A stretch of 64,000 nucleotides of DNA from contig NZ_BCUV01000002.1 of the NCBI RefSeq assembly GCF_001591405.1, forward strand, positions 62,001 through 126,000, in the 5' to 3' direction. Shown piece by piece: positions 1 to 9,091 of the stretch (its first letter is position 1; every line of letters begins with the position of its first letter). A program made the position numbers and the translations under genes. A model generated the notes under the pieces. It was given only the letters and a program-made list of their open reading frames with translations. It was not told the origin of the DNA and did not search any database. Source of the stretch: Janibacter terrae NBRC 107853. Its GTDB lineage: Bacteria; Actinomycetota; Actinomycetes; Actinomycetales; Dermatophilaceae.

Positions 1-957
1 CGCCAGCGGGCCGGCGCGCCGGCCTGCCCGAGGACACCAGGCGGCTGGCACGGCACGACGTCGCTCGTCCCCGCGGACTACCGCGCGCCGAGCCTGCCGG
101 ACCCGCAGGTGCAGGGCCCGACCCGGCCCGCCGGCGACGTGGGTCCCGGCGGCCGTGCGCTCATCCTCGAGCCGGGCGCGGAGATCTCCTGGCGGGTGGA
201 CGCGCACTCCTTCGACGTCGGCTACCGCACGACCGCGGGCGGTGGACCCCTGCAGGTGAGCGTCGACGGCCGGGTGCCGCTCAACGGCGTGGCCGTCTCG
301 ACCGACTCCGCCGCGGGGGCTGGGGGCTCGGGTCAGGGGGAGCGCCGCGTGTGGTCCTCGCCCGACCTCGCCCCGGGCACGCACACGGTCACCGTCCGCA
401 ACGCGATGCCCGCCGGCAGCGACCTCACCGCGACGGTCACCGACCTCACCCCCTTCCGCGGGGACCGCGGCCGGTGCGTCCACGTGCTCGACGCGTCGCG
501 CTCCGGGGTCTCGGTGCGCACGATCACCCAGAGCCCCGGGTACGTGGCCGACGCGGTCTCGCTCGACCCCGACCTGCTGCTTGTGCCGCTCGGGTTCAAC
601 GACCGGCGGGCGGAGATCGCACCGGGGGACTTCGGCCGCAGCCTCGACGAGCTGCTCGGGCAGGTGCGCGATGAGGGGTACGACGGGCCGGTGCTGCTCG
701 TCGGCTGGTTCAACCCCGGGATCGGCAGCGTCGGACCGTCGTGGCCGGACTACCTGGCCCAGATGCGGGCCCGCACCCGGCACGCGGGCGTGAGCTACGT
801 CGACCTGTCCGTCGTCCTGCCACGGGCCGACCCCGCGACGGGCGCCTACATCGACGCGCTGCACCCCTCCGACGTCGGCCACCAGCTGATCGCCGACGCG
901 CTCATCGAGGTGCTGGTGCCGCGGTCGGTGGGGACGTCCGGCGTGCCACCCGGGTGA
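1..957 (+). CDS. SGNH/GDSL-type hydrolase (5' end outside window)
   Basis: The frame is open from the first base of the window, so the N-terminus lies upstream; GTG at 109 is only an internal candidate start. The C-terminal half is typical of SGNH esterase/lipase folds: a segment reading LLLVPLGFND resembles the conserved Asn block, and ALHPSDVGHQ near the end supplies the Asp-x-x-His-like dyad (D-x-L-H-P) expected of the family. The preceding part reads like a beta-sandwich accessory domain, as in two-domain carbohydrate or lipid esterases. Substrate cannot be told. Its last 56 bases overlap the convergent methyltransferase gene. Confidence 0.65.
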   Translation, partial: RQRAGAPACPRTPGGWHGTTSLVPADYRAPSLPDPQVQGPTRPAGDVGPGGRALILEPGAEISWRVDAHSFDVGYRTTAGGGPLQVSVDGRVPLNGVAVSTDSAAGAGGSGQGERRVWSSPDLAPGTHTVTVRNAMPAGSDLTATVTDLTPFRGDRGRCVHVLDASRSGVSVRTITQSPGYVADAVSLDPDLLLVPLGFNDRRAEIAPGDFGRSLDELLGQVRDEGYDGPVLLVGWFNPGIGSVGPSWPDYLAQMRARTRHAGVSYVDLSVVLPRADPATGAYIDALHPSDVGHQLIADALIEVLVPRSVGTSGVPPG

Positions 958-1879
958 ACGCCCACAGGAAGTCGCCGGGTCCCGCCCCCGTGAGCGCTGC
1001 GGCCCGGGAGGCGCGGGCGAGGGCGGCGAGATAACCGGCGGGGTCGGTGCGCGCCAGCTCGAGCGGCGGTCGCGTGCCGTCGACCCCGAGCCCGCGCAGC
1101 ACCTCGCGCTGGGTCCGGACCTCGTCGGCGCCGAGCGAGTCCATCGCGACGTGCGCGGTGAGGTCGCAGGACCCGTCGGGCACGGGGGCGCAGAGCGCGC
1201 CGTCCGCGTAGCCGAGGAGGCTGCCGACCGGCGGTCGCTGCCCGCGCAGGTGCCCGTAGTCGACGGCGACGACGAGGCCCGTGCGCACCTGCGCCACGAG
1301 CGAGGCATGGGCCTCGTCGCGGGTGCGCCCGACCTCGACGCGGGTGCCGGGCGGGTGCGGGCCGGGCCACCAGCGCTCGACCCAGTCCGCGTCGGCCGGA
1401 GGAAGCGGCCCACCAGTGCTCTCGAGACCCCCGGCATCGACGTGCAGGACCCGCAGCTCACCGCGCTCGTCCGCGCGCGCCACCGGGCACGGGACGACGT
1501 CGAGCCACTCGTGCGCGAGGACGAGGGCGTCGCCGGGGCAGCCGAGGTCGGGCAGGTCGGCGCCGCCGGGGGAGACGACCCAGCCGACGCGGCCGGGCAG
1601 GTCGGCAGGGCGCGGGACGACGTCGACACCGACGAGGGTGGTCGTCGGGTCGGCCTGTGCCGCAAGGGCGCCCAGCAGCTCGCCCCGGCCGCAGGCGAGG
1701 TCGACGATCGTCGTGAGCGACTCGCGTCGCGCCAGCTCGAGCAGCGCCGCGGCGAGGACATCAGCCGCCGGTCCCTGCGCCGACGTGCCGAAGTGCCCCG
1801 CCGGGCCCTCGGGGCGACGGTAGAAGCCCCCTTCGCCGTACAGGGCGTGCGCCCACGCCTGCTCCCACGTCCGGTCCAT
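902..1879 (-). CDS. MidA-family SAM-dependent methyltransferase (COG1565-like)
   Basis: A 325-residue protein with a SAM-binding Rossmann motif I (VDLACGRGELLGAL, around residues 58-71) and an opening typical of the MidA/NDUFAF7 family (YGEGGFYRR followed by GHFGTS). In mitochondria this family methylates a complex I subunit; bacterial members are mostly uncharacterised, so the target protein here is unknown. The start codon ATG at 1879 has no clear Shine-Dalgarno but sits 6 nt from a TAGGGT box, as expected of a leaderless transcript. Divergent from the DUF2520-panCD operon. Confidence 0.75.
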   Translation of the reverse strand: MDRTWEQAWAHALYGEGGFYRRPEGPAGHFGTSAQGPAADVLAAALLELARRESLTTIVDLACGRGELLGALAAQADPTTTLVGVDVVPRPADLPGRVGWVVSPGGADLPDLGCPGDALVLAHEWLDVVPCPVARADERGELRVLHVDAGGLESTGGPLPPADADWVERWWPGPHPPGTRVEVGRTRDEAHASLVAQVRTGLVVAVDYGHLRGQRPPVGSLLGYADGALCAPVPDGSCDLTAHVAMDSLGADEVRTQREVLRGLGVDGTRPPLELARTDPAGYLAALARASRAAALTGAGPGDFLWAFTRVARRTSPPTAAPAPR

Positions 1880-1885
1880 GGGTCA

Positions 1886-1891
1886 ACCCTA
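1886..1891 (-). promoter_or_regulatory. -10 box of the MidA-like gene (leaderless type)
   Basis: TAGGGT on the minus strand, 6 nt before the ATG at 1879. This spacing would put the transcription start on or next to the A of the start codon. One of a series of similarly placed boxes in this window. Confidence 0.5.
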
Positions 1892-1923
1892 GGGACGTGC
1901 GAAGGGGGCGACCCGCGCCCGGG

Positions 1924-1929
1924 TAGCGT
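1924..1929 (+). promoter_or_regulatory. -10 box of the DUF2520-panC-panD-nadB operon (leaderless type)
   Basis: TAGCGT ending 7 nt before the GTG at 1937. Back to back with the box of the divergent methyltransferase gene. No convincing -35 hexamer was seen. Confidence 0.5.
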
Positions 1930-1936
1930 CGGGCCG

Positions 1937-2839
1937 GTGAGCAGTCCCGAGCACCCCCGTGCACCCTCCCGCCCGACCCTGCGGATCGGGGTCGTCGGCG
2001 CAGGCCGGGTCGGCGCGGTCCTCGGCGCCGCGCTGCGCGCCGCCGGCCACGAGGTCGTCGCGGTCTCCGCGGTCTCGGAGGAGTCCGTCGAGCGCGCCGA
2101 GATGCTGCTCCCCGGCGTCCCCGTCGCCCCCGTGCCCCAGGTCGTCGAGGCCGCCCAGCTGGTGCTGCTCGCCGTGCCCGACGACGCCCTGACCGATCTC
2201 GTCGCCGGGCTGCACGCGACCGGCACGTGGCGACCGGGCCAGCTCGTGGCCCACACCTCCGGCCGGCACGGTCTGGCTCCCTTCGCCCCCGTGGCCGCGG
2301 ACCTGCTGCCGATGGCCATCCACCCGGCCATGACCTTCACCGGGACCAGCCTGGACCTGGCGCGGCTGTCCGAGTGCTGCTTCGGGATCACGACGCCGCA
2401 GGCGCTGCGTCCGGTCGCAGAGGCGCTCGTCGTCGAGATGGGCGGAGAGCCCGTGTGGGTCGCCGAGGAGGCCCGAGGGCGGTACCACGCGGCCCTCGCC
2501 CACGGCAGCAACCACATGGTCACCCTCGTCGCCCAGGCGATGGAGATCCTGCGCTCGGCCGGCATCGAGCCCGCCGACCGGGTGCTGCGCCCGCTCCTGC
2601 AGGCCAGCCTGGACAATGCGCTCTCCTCGGGTGACGCCGCACTCACCGGTCCGGTCGCCCGCGGCGATGCCGGTACGGTGGCCGCGCACCTGGACGAGCT
2701 CGCCGGACTCGCGGAGGACCTCCGACCGGCGTACCTCGCGCAGGCGCGCGCCACCGCCCTGCGGGCCGAGCGCGCCGGACGCCTGCGCCCGGACGCCGCC
2801 CGCGCCGTCCTGACCGTCCTCGACGAGGAGACCCGATGA
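1937..2839 (+). CDS. Rossmann-fold DUF2520 protein (Rv3603c-like)
   Basis: A 300-residue NAD(P)-binding protein with the glycine motif GVVGAGRVGAVLG near residue 17 and a C-terminal helical domain (DUF2520) reminiscent of ketopantoate reductase and pyrroline-5-carboxylate reductase folds. The frame is open far upstream, but that stretch is antisense to the methyltransferase; GTG at 1937, just after a -10 box, is the sensible start. It overlaps panC by 4 bases (ATGA), the arrangement known in mycobacteria, so a role near pantothenate synthesis, perhaps ketopantoate reduction, is plausible but unproven. Confidence 0.75.
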   Translation: MSSPEHPRAPSRPTLRIGVVGAGRVGAVLGAALRAAGHEVVAVSAVSEESVERAEMLLPGVPVAPVPQVVEAAQLVLLAVPDDALTDLVAGLHATGTWRPGQLVAHTSGRHGLAPFAPVAADLLPMAIHPAMTFTGTSLDLARLSECCFGITTPQALRPVAEALVVEMGGEPVWVAEEARGRYHAALAHGSNHMVTLVAQAMEILRSAGIEPADRVLRPLLQASLDNALSSGDAALTGPVARGDAGTVAAHLDELAGLAEDLRPAYLAQARATALRAERAGRLRPDAARAVLTVLDEETR

Positions 2840-3720
2840 CCACCGCCCCCGTCGTCGCCCGCAGCCGCGACGAGCTGGCCGCCGCCCGCGCGGAGCTCAC
2901 CGACGGTGACGTCGCCGTCGTCATGACGATGGGTGCCCTCCACGAGGGCCACGCCCGGCTCATCCGCACCGCCCGCGAGCGCGCCCGCCACGTGCTCGTC
3001 ACGATCTTCCTCAACCCCTTGCAGTTCGGGCCCAAGGAGGACCTCTCGCGCTACCCGCGGACCTTCGACGACGACCTCGCGATCTGCACACGCGAGGGCG
3101 TCGACGTCGTCTTCGCGCCGACGCCCGACGTCGTCTACCCCGACGGCGACCCGGGCGTGCGCATCTCCGCCGGGCCGCTCGGTGACGTCCTCGAGGGGCA
3201 GTCGCGCCCGGGCCACTTCGACGGGATGCTCACCGTCGTCGCCAAGCTCATGCACCTGACCGCCGGCGACCTCTTCTACTACGGGCAGAAGGACGCGCAG
3301 CAGCTGCTCCTCATCCGTCGCATGGTGCGCGACATCGACTTCCCCGCGCAGGTCGTCGCCGTGCCGACCGTCCGCGAGGAGGACGGGCTCGCGATGAGCA
3401 GCCGCAACACCTACCTCTCACCGAGCGACCGGGAGACCGCGCTGACGCTCTCCCGCGCCCTGTGGGCCGGTGCCGCCCGCGCCGCCGAGGGGCCGTCCGC
3501 CATCCGGCGCGCTGCCCGCGAGGTGCTCATCGAGGAGCCGCTCGCCCTCGTCGACTACCTCGTGCTCGTCCACCCGACGACGCTCGAGGACGTGCCCGAG
3601 TGGTACAAGGGCGAGGCCCTGCTCGCCGTCGCGGCGCGCGTCGGCACGACCCGGCTCATCGACAACACCCCGGTGCTCGTCGGGCCGGGGGGCGGCGCAC
3701 AGCAGGTCTTCTCGGACTGA
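2836..3720 (+). CDS. panC: pantoate--beta-alanine ligase
   Basis: Condenses pantoate with beta-alanine using ATP to give pantothenate in the cytosol. The 294-residue protein has the family signatures in order: MGALHEGH (ATP-binding HxGH motif near residue 34), [21 protein letters not shown] and SSRNTYLS. Length is normal. It overlaps the upstream DUF2520 gene by 4 bases and is followed after about 80 bases by panD, which makes its beta-alanine substrate. Confidence 0.95.
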   Translation: MTTAPVVARSRDELAAARAELTDGDVAVVMTMGALHEGHARLIRTARERARHVLVTIFLNPLQFGPKEDLSRYPRTFDDDLAICTREGVDVVFAPTPDVVYPDGDPGVRISAGPLGDVLEGQSRPGHFDGMLTVVAKLMHLTAGDLFYYGQKDAQQLLLIRRMVRDIDFPAQVVAVPTVREEDGLAMSSRNTYLSPSDRETALTLSRALWAGAARAAEGPSAIRRAAREVLIEEPLALVDYLVLVHPTTLEDVPEWYKGEALLAVAARVGTTRLIDNTPVLVGPGGGAQQVFSD

Positions 3721-3803
3721 CCGCGAGCGGCGTCACATCGGGGCGGGGCCAGCGGTCTGAGAGACTGTCCGGCGGTCATCCGCATCGGACGAAGGACATC
3801 CTC

Positions 3804-4250
3804 GTGCAGCGCTTCATGCTCCACAGCAAGATCCACCGGGCCACCGTCACCCAGGCCGACCTGCACTACGTCGGGTCGTTGACGATCGACATGGACCTCA
3901 TGGACGCCGCGGGCATGCTCCCCGGCCAGCAGGTCGACGTCGTCGACATCGACAACGGCAACCGCCTGACCACCTACGCCATCGAGGGCGAGCGGGGCAG
4001 CGGCATCGTCTGCATCAACGGCGCGGCCGCGCGGCTCGTCTCGCCCGGCGACCTCGTCATCATCATCGCCTACGCCGCGATGGACGACGACGAGGCGCGG
4101 ACCTTCGAGCCCAATGTCGTCTTCGTCGACGGGGACAACCGGATCGTCGAGCAGTACCACGACGCGGGCGACGTGCCCGACGGCTTCGGCCTGAAGACCT
4201 CGGCGGTCACCCACCGAGAGCACCCGGGCGGTGGCTCCGTCGGTGCGTGA
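3804..4250 (+). CDS. panD: aspartate 1-decarboxylase (pyruvoyl enzyme precursor)
   Basis: Decarboxylates aspartate to beta-alanine, the substrate of PanC. The proenzyme self-cleaves between Gly and Ser to create the pyruvoyl cofactor. GTG at 3804 is preferred to ATG at 3816 because it places the cleavage pair (VGS) exactly at residues 24-25, as in E. coli PanD, and matches the usual N-terminal length. NGAAA and the ERGS segment are also conserved. The C-terminus runs about 20 residues longer than E. coli PanD, as is common in actinobacteria. The last 20 bases overlap nadB. Confidence 0.93.
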   Translation: MQRFMLHSKIHRATVTQADLHYVGSLTIDMDLMDAAGMLPGQQVDVVDIDNGNRLTTYAIEGERGSGIVCINGAAARLVSPGDLVIIIAYAAMDDDEARTFEPNVVFVDGDNRIVEQYHDAGDVPDGFGLKTSAVTHREHPGGGSVGA

Positions 4251-5982
4251 CCCCGCGCCGGTCGTCCTGCCGAGGTTCCTGACCTCCCCGGCGCCCGGGT
4301 GGGCCGCCGAGGCAGACGTCCTCGTCGTCGGCTCGGGCATCGCCGGGCTCACCTGCGCCCTGCGGCTGCGCGAGCACGTCGACCGCGTGCTCCTCGTGAC
4401 CAAGACGCGGCTGTCCGAGGGGTCGACCCAGTGGGCGCAGGGCGGGATCGCCGCCGCACTGGCCCCCGAGGACTCAGCCCAGGAGCACCTCGACGACACC
4501 CTCGTCGCGGGCGTCGGCCTCTGCGACGAGACGGCGGTCGAGGTCCTCGTCACCGAGGGTCCCGCCCGGGTGCGTGAGCTCATCGGCCTCGGTGCGCGCT
4601 TCGACCGCGGGGCCGACGGCGAGATCACCCTCACTCGCGAAGGGGGCCACCACCGCGACCGCATCGCCCACGCCGGCGGCGACGCCACCGGCGCCGAGAT
4701 CTCGCGGGCGCTCATCGCGCAGCTCGAGGCGGTGCGCGCCGACCCCGGCATCGAGGTCATCGAGCACGCGCTCGTCGTCGACCTGCTCACCGACGAGGAG
4801 GGAACCGTCGGCGGGGCCACCGTGCACGTCATCGGGGAGGGTGAGGACGACGGGGTGGGCGCCGCCCGTGCCCGGGCCGTGGTGCTCGCGACCGGCGGCC
4901 TCGGCCAGATCTACTCCGCGACGACCAACCCTCCCGTCGCCACCGGCGACGGCATGGCCGCTGCCCTGCGCGCCGGTGCCGCGCTCGCGGACCTCGAGTT
5001 CGTGCAGTTCCACCCGACCGTCATGCACCTGGGCGAGGGGGCGACCGGGCAGCAGCCGCTGGTCTCCGAGGCGGTGCGCGGCGAGGGCGCCGTGCTCGTC
5101 GACGAGCAGGGCAAGGCCTTCATGACCGGGCTGCACCCGATGGCCGACCTCGCGCCGCGCGACGTGGTGGCCCGGGCGATCCTCGAGCGCATGGAGGCCA
5201 CGGGCACCGACCACGTGTACCTCGACGCGCGGCACCTCGGCGCCGGGTTCCTCGAGCAGCGCTTCCCGACGATCGTCGCCCGCTGCCGAGAGCTCGGCAT
5301 CGACCCCGCTACCCAGCCGATCCCCGTCGCGCCGGCGCAGCACTACGCCTCCGGCGGCATCCGCACGGACCTGCGCGGCCGGACCAACCTGCCGGGCCTC
5401 TACGCGTGCGGCGAGGCCTCGTGCACCGGGGTGCACGGAGCCAACCGGCTGGCGAGCAACTCGCTGCTCGAGGGCCTCGTCTTCGCCCACCGCATCGCCG
5501 AGGACCTCACCGCGCGCCTCGGCGCCGGCGAGCTCCCGCTCGTCACGACGACGGGTGCGGGCAGCACCGGGATCCTCGACAGCCGCCACCGCCGCGAGCT
5601 GCAGCAGGTGATGACGAGGGGAGTCGGGCCGCTGCGCTCCGAGGACTCGACCCGGGCGGCGCTGGCCGAGCTGGCCGAGCTCGCCGGTCGCCCGAGCGAG
5701 GAGGCCGAGCCCGGCCCGCGCTCGTGGGAGACGACCAACCTGCTCCATCTCGGGCAGGCGCTCGCGACCGCGGCCCACCTGCGGGAGGAGACCCGCGGCG
5801 GGCACGTGCGGCGCGACCACCCGCACCACGACGACGCGCAGTGGGCGGCCCACCTCGTGCACGTCGTCGACCCCGGAGACCCCGACCGCGAGCTCACGAC
5901 GATCAAGCTCGACGTCGCGCTGGCGTGGCCGCAGGACGAGGACGACCTCGTCGACGACGGGTCGGACGAGGGCGAGCAGTAG
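4231..5982 (+). CDS. nadB: L-aspartate oxidase
   Basis: FAD enzyme that oxidises L-aspartate to iminoaspartate, first step of de novo NAD synthesis. The 583-residue protein carries the FAD dinucleotide motif [13 protein letters not shown] near residue 35, the [19 protein letters not shown] active-site region, and the [19 protein letters not shown] block that separates NadB from succinate dehydrogenase. The GTG start lies inside the 3' end of panD, so both aspartate-using genes are probably translated from one message. nadA was not found in the window; nadC follows about 1.6 kb further on, beyond a gene on the other strand. Confidence 0.93.
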   Translation: MAPSVRDPAPVVLPRFLTSPAPGWAAEADVLVVGSGIAGLTCALRLREHVDRVLLVTKTRLSEGSTQWAQGGIAAALAPEDSAQEHLDDTLVAGVGLCDETAVEVLVTEGPARVRELIGLGARFDRGADGEITLTREGGHHRDRIAHAGGDATGAEISRALIAQLEAVRADPGIEVIEHALVVDLLTDEEGTVGGATVHVIGEGEDDGVGAARARAVVLATGGLGQIYSATTNPPVATGDGMAAALRAGAALADLEFVQFHPTVMHLGEGATGQQPLVSEAVRGEGAVLVDEQGKAFMTGLHPMADLAPRDVVARAILERMEATGTDHVYLDARHLGAGFLEQRFPTIVARCRELGIDPATQPIPVAPAQHYASGGIRTDLRGRTNLPGLYACGEASCTGVHGANRLASNSLLEGLVFAHRIAEDLTARLGAGELPLVTTTGAGSTGILDSRHRRELQQVMTRGVGPLRSEDSTRAALAELAELAGRPSEEAEPGPRSWETTNLLHLGQALATAAHLREETRGGHVRRDHPHHDDAQWAAHLVHVVDPGDPDRELTTIKLDVALAWPQDEDDLVDDGSDEGEQ

Positions 5983-5985
5983 GCG

Positions 5986-7491
5986 TCAGCGCAGGCGGGG
6001 CACGGAGCGCGCCCCGTCGAGCGCGTCACCGCCCGCGTCCTGCGCGGCGGCCGCCTCCCGGGCGACCCGCTCCGCGAGGACGTCGAAGGGGGCGACCTCC
6101 TCCCCGTCCGCCGCGGCGGCCGAGCGGGTGCGCGCCAACCACGAGGCGGCGGTGACGCCGTCCTGGGTGGAGCCGAGGAGCTCGGTCACCCGCTCCCAGC
6201 CCGCGGCCGCCGCGTCGGCGGGTCCGCCCCACGCGGGGACGAGGGCCTCGTGGGCGTAGCGGGCGGCCTTGGCGCGCTTGCGGGTTTCGTGGACGAGCCG
6301 CTGCTGGTCGTCCGCGTCGGTGGCCGCCGCGGCCTCGGCAGCCGTCTGCTCGGCCCGTCGCACCGCCTGCCCCGCCAGGCGGGGGAGGACCGCGCGGGCA
6401 CGGCGCCGGGCACGGCCACGCCAGGGCGGAGTGACGGCGAGGTCGGCGAGCTGCTCGGCCAGCCGGTCGAGGCGCTCGGAGCCGAGGGCCTCGTCGAGCT
6501 GCTCGGTCGCACTCTCGTGGGCCTCGTCCAGGGTGCTCTCGATGCGGGCCCGGACCGCCTCCGGTCGTGGTCCGGGCAGGGCCGTGGTCATGGCGCGAAG
6601 GTGCTGGCGCACCACGTCGATGTCGCGGACCTCGCCGAGCACGCCGGCGTACCAGCGCATCTCCTCGCGCAGGGGGTCGGTGACCTCCCGGTCGAGCAGC
6701 CGTCGGTAGACCCGCAGGGTGCTGCGGAGGCGTCGGAGCGCGACGCGGGTCTTGTGCACGGCGTCGGGGTCGTGGGTGCGCACCCCGCCCTCCCGCGCCT
6801 GGACGACGCCGACCTGCACGCGCAGGTAGTCGAGCAGGACCTCGGCGGCGGAGGAGGCGGGGGAGCGGGGCGGTGGCGGGTCGGGCAGCGGGCCGAGGGC
6901 CCGGGCGACCTTGGAGGCCCGGGTCGAACGGCTGATGCCGGTGCGGGCGTCGCCGACGAGCGCGGCGACCGCGCGCTCGAGCACTGCCGCGTCGGCGCCG
7001 GGGGCCAGCTCGACCTCCAGCTCTCGCCAGCCCTCGCCCGCCGGTGCGGTGAGCACGACGTCGTCGCAGAGCACGGCGACGACCCGACCGGAGTCGTCGA
7101 GCAGGTCGGTCTCGGCGCGGCGGGTGAGCAGGGTCGCGACCGGGAGCAGCGGTGCGGCCCCGACGACCTCGGTGACGAGCTCGCGCAGCTCGGGCGGCAC
7201 CCGGGCGGCGGTGCGGCCGAGGGGCGCATGCCGCTCGGTGCGTGCGCCGTCCTCGCGGGGCAGCTTGAGGTGCCAGCCGGCGTCGTCGCCGCCGGTGCGT
7301 CGGCGCAGGGTGGTCCGCGCCCGCTGCAGGGCCAGCCCGGGGGTGTCGAGGTAGGTCGCGGCCAGGTCGTGGACCCGTCGCTCGCCGGTCGTCGCCACAC
7401 CGGCGAGATCGGGCAGCACCGCGTCGAGCTCCGCCTCGAGCTTCACCTCGCGCTCGACGTGCTCCGCCGGGTCGGGCTGGGGTCCGGTCAC
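5986..7491 (-). CDS. CYTH and CHAD domain protein
   Basis: About 501 residues. The N-terminal part (about 1-200) is a CYTH triphosphate-tunnel domain: it opens with EREVKLEAEL, the ExExK signature, and has YLDTPG and TLRRR further on. The C-terminal part (about 220-490) is a CHAD helical domain rich in Arg and His (VHKTRVALRRLRSTLRVY), a fold that binds polyphosphate. The start at 7491 is chosen because GAGGAGG lies 8-9 nt upstream; the frame remains open to a GTG at 7548. Function in the cell is not established; polyphosphate or nucleotide triphosphate hydrolysis is the family expectation. It separates nadB from nadC on the opposite strand. Confidence 0.8.
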   Translation of the reverse strand: MTGPQPDPAEHVEREVKLEAELDAVLPDLAGVATTGERRVHDLAATYLDTPGLALQRARTTLRRRTGGDDAGWHLKLPREDGARTERHAPLGRTAARVPPELRELVTEVVGAAPLLPVATLLTRRAETDLLDDSGRVVAVLCDDVVLTAPAGEGWRELEVELAPGADAAVLERAVAALVGDARTGISRSTRASKVARALGPLPDPPPPRSPASSAAEVLLDYLRVQVGVVQAREGGVRTHDPDAVHKTRVALRRLRSTLRVYRRLLDREVTDPLREEMRWYAGVLGEVRDIDVVRQHLRAMTTALPGPRPEAVRARIESTLDEAHESATEQLDEALGSERLDRLAEQLADLAVTPPWRGRARRRARAVLPRLAGQAVRRAEQTAAEAAAATDADDQQRLVHETRKRAKAARYAHEALVPAWGGPADAAAAGWERVTELLGSTQDGVTAASWLARTRSAAAADGEEVAPFDVLAERVAREAAAAQDAGGDALDGARSVPRLR

Positions 7492-7550
7492 TGCGCCCAC
7501 CTCCTCGTGGTGGTCCCATTGTCCCCCCCTCCCCGCGCGGGCGCTCACGT

Positions 7551-7556
7551 TAGCCT
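7551..7556 (+). promoter_or_regulatory. -10 box of nadC (leaderless type)
   Basis: TAGCCT ending 6 nt before the GTG start of nadC at 7563. It suggests nadC has its own promoter instead of being read from the nadB operon. Confidence 0.5.
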
Positions 7557-7562
7557 CGCTCC

Positions 7563-8468
7563 GTGACCGCCGACCAGCAGCCCGACCGAGAGCTCGTCTT
7601 CCCCGACGAGGCCGCCCGCCGCCTCGTCGCCACGGCCCTGGACGAGGACCTCGGGCCGCAGGCGCTCGACGTGACGAGCACCGCGACGATCCCCGCCGAC
7701 CAGGTGGGTGCGGGTCAGGTGGTCGCCCGCGAGGCGGGTGTGCTCGCCGGGGGCCCGGTCATCGCCCTCGTCCTCGACGAGGTCGCCACGAGGACGGGGG
7801 GGACCTCCCCTTCGCTCGACGTGCGGATCGCCGACGGCAGCGCCCTGGCCCGCGGGGACGTCGTCGCGGAGCTGCGCGGCTCGTTGCGCCAGGTCCTCAT
7901 GGCCGAGCGGACGCTGCTCAACATCATGTCGCGGCTCACCGGGGTGGCGACCCACACGCGGCGCTGGACCGACGCGCTCGAGGGCACCGGGTGCACGGTC
8001 CTCGACACCCGCAAGACGACGCCGGGCCTGCGCGCGCTGGAGAAGTACGCGGTCCGATGCGGCGGCGGCACCAACAAGCGCATGGGCCTCTACGACGTCG
8101 CGATGGTCAAGGACAACCACGTGCACGCCGCCGGGGGAGTGGCCGCCGCCTACGCCGCGATCCGCGCGCGCTACCCCGAGGTGACGATCGAGGTCGAGGT
8201 CGAGAGCACCGAGCAGGCGCTCGAGGCGCTCGAGGCAGGGTCTCGGTTCCTCATGTGCGACAACATGCCCGTCGACCTGCTCCGGGCGACCGTCGACGCC
8301 GCCCGCGCGTGGGCCGACGAGCGTGGCGAGCGCGTCGAGATCGAGGCGACCGGAGGTCTGACGCTCGAGGTCGCGGCCGCGTACGGGGCCACCGGAATCG
8401 ACTGGATGAGCGTGGGTGCCCTCACCCACTCATCGCCGATCGTCGACCTCGCGCTCGACCTGCTCTGA
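7563..8468 (+). CDS. nadC: carboxylating nicotinate-nucleotide diphosphorylase (quinolinate phosphoribosyltransferase)
   Basis: Converts quinolinate and PRPP to nicotinate mononucleotide. The 301-residue protein has the TRKTTPGLRALEKYAV block, the GGGTNKRMGLYD motif and KDNH, all standard for this enzyme. Its stop codon overlaps the start of the ABC ATPase gene by one base (TGATG), so the exporter is probably co-translated with it. No riboswitch or NadR/NrtR-type operator was recognised upstream. Confidence 0.94.
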   Translation: MTADQQPDRELVFPDEAARRLVATALDEDLGPQALDVTSTATIPADQVGAGQVVAREAGVLAGGPVIALVLDEVATRTGGTSPSLDVRIADGSALARGDVVAELRGSLRQVLMAERTLLNIMSRLTGVATHTRRWTDALEGTGCTVLDTRKTTPGLRALEKYAVRCGGGTNKRMGLYDVAMVKDNHVHAAGGVAAAYAAIRARYPEVTIEVEVESTEQALEALEAGSRFLMCDNMPVDLLRATVDAARAWADERGERVEIEATGGLTLEVAAAYGATGIDWMSVGALTHSSPIVDLALDLL

Positions 8469-9091
8469 TGCTCACGGTGCGCGGCCTGGGCAAGGCCTAC
8501 GGCGAGCGGATCGTCCTCGACACGCTCGAGCTCGAGGTCGCCGCCGGCGAGGTCGTCGCCCTCGTCGGGCCCAACGGCGTCGGCAAGTCCACCGCCCTGC
8601 GGTGCGTGGTGGGCGCGGAGACACCGGACGAGGGGGAGGTCCTCCTCGGCGAGCACCGTCTCGACACCCGCCAGCCGCAGACCCGGCGCGCGCTGTGCGC
8701 GGTGCTCGGGGACCTCGGCGTCCTGCCGGACCTCACGGTCGCCGAGCACCTGGACCTGCTGGCACGAGGGCACGGCGTGGACGTCCCCGAGGCCGTGGTC
8801 GCCGGCGCGCTCGACGAGGCGCGCATCGAGCACGTCGCCGACCAGCTGCCGGGGACCCTGTCGTCGGGCCAGGCGCAGCGCTTCGCGCTCGCGACGGCGA
8901 TGGTGCGGCCCTGGGCGCTGCTGCTCGCCGACGAGCCGGAGCAGCGGCTCGACGACGCAGGACGGGCCTGGCTCGGTGACTGGCTCGCCGGCCATGCCGC
9001 CGCAGGGCGTGCGGTGCTCGTGGCCTGCCACGACCCGGAGGTGGTGCGGCGCAGCGGTGCCCGCGTCGTGGCCCTCGAGGGCGATGTCTGA
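8468..9091 (+). CDS. ABC transporter ATP-binding protein
   Basis: A 207-residue nucleotide-binding subunit with Walker A GPNGVGKST (around 37-45), signature LSSGQAQR, Walker B LLLADEPE with the catalytic Glu, and the switch His in ACHDPE. The frame is open upstream inside nadC, but ATG at 8468 gives the normal N-terminus. It pairs with the membrane protein that overlaps its 3' end. Substrate unknown. It occupies the place between nadC and lysS where many actinobacteria carry coaX. Confidence 0.88.
   Translation: MLTVRGLGKAYGERIVLDTLELEVAAGEVVALVGPNGVGKSTALRCVVGAETPDEGEVLLGEHRLDTRQPQTRRALCAVLGDLGVLPDLTVAEHLDLLARGHGVDVPEAVVAGALDEARIEHVADQLPGTLSSGQAQRFALATAMVRPWALLLADEPEQRLDDAGRAWLGDWLAGHAAAGRAVLVACHDPEVVRRSGARVVALEGDV

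Noticed and set aside
1151-2839. A 562-codon frame running into the DUF2520 gene from far upstream
   Set aside because: The first 260 codons are antisense to the methyltransferase gene and show no protein-like pattern; the real start is GTG 1937 after a -10 box.
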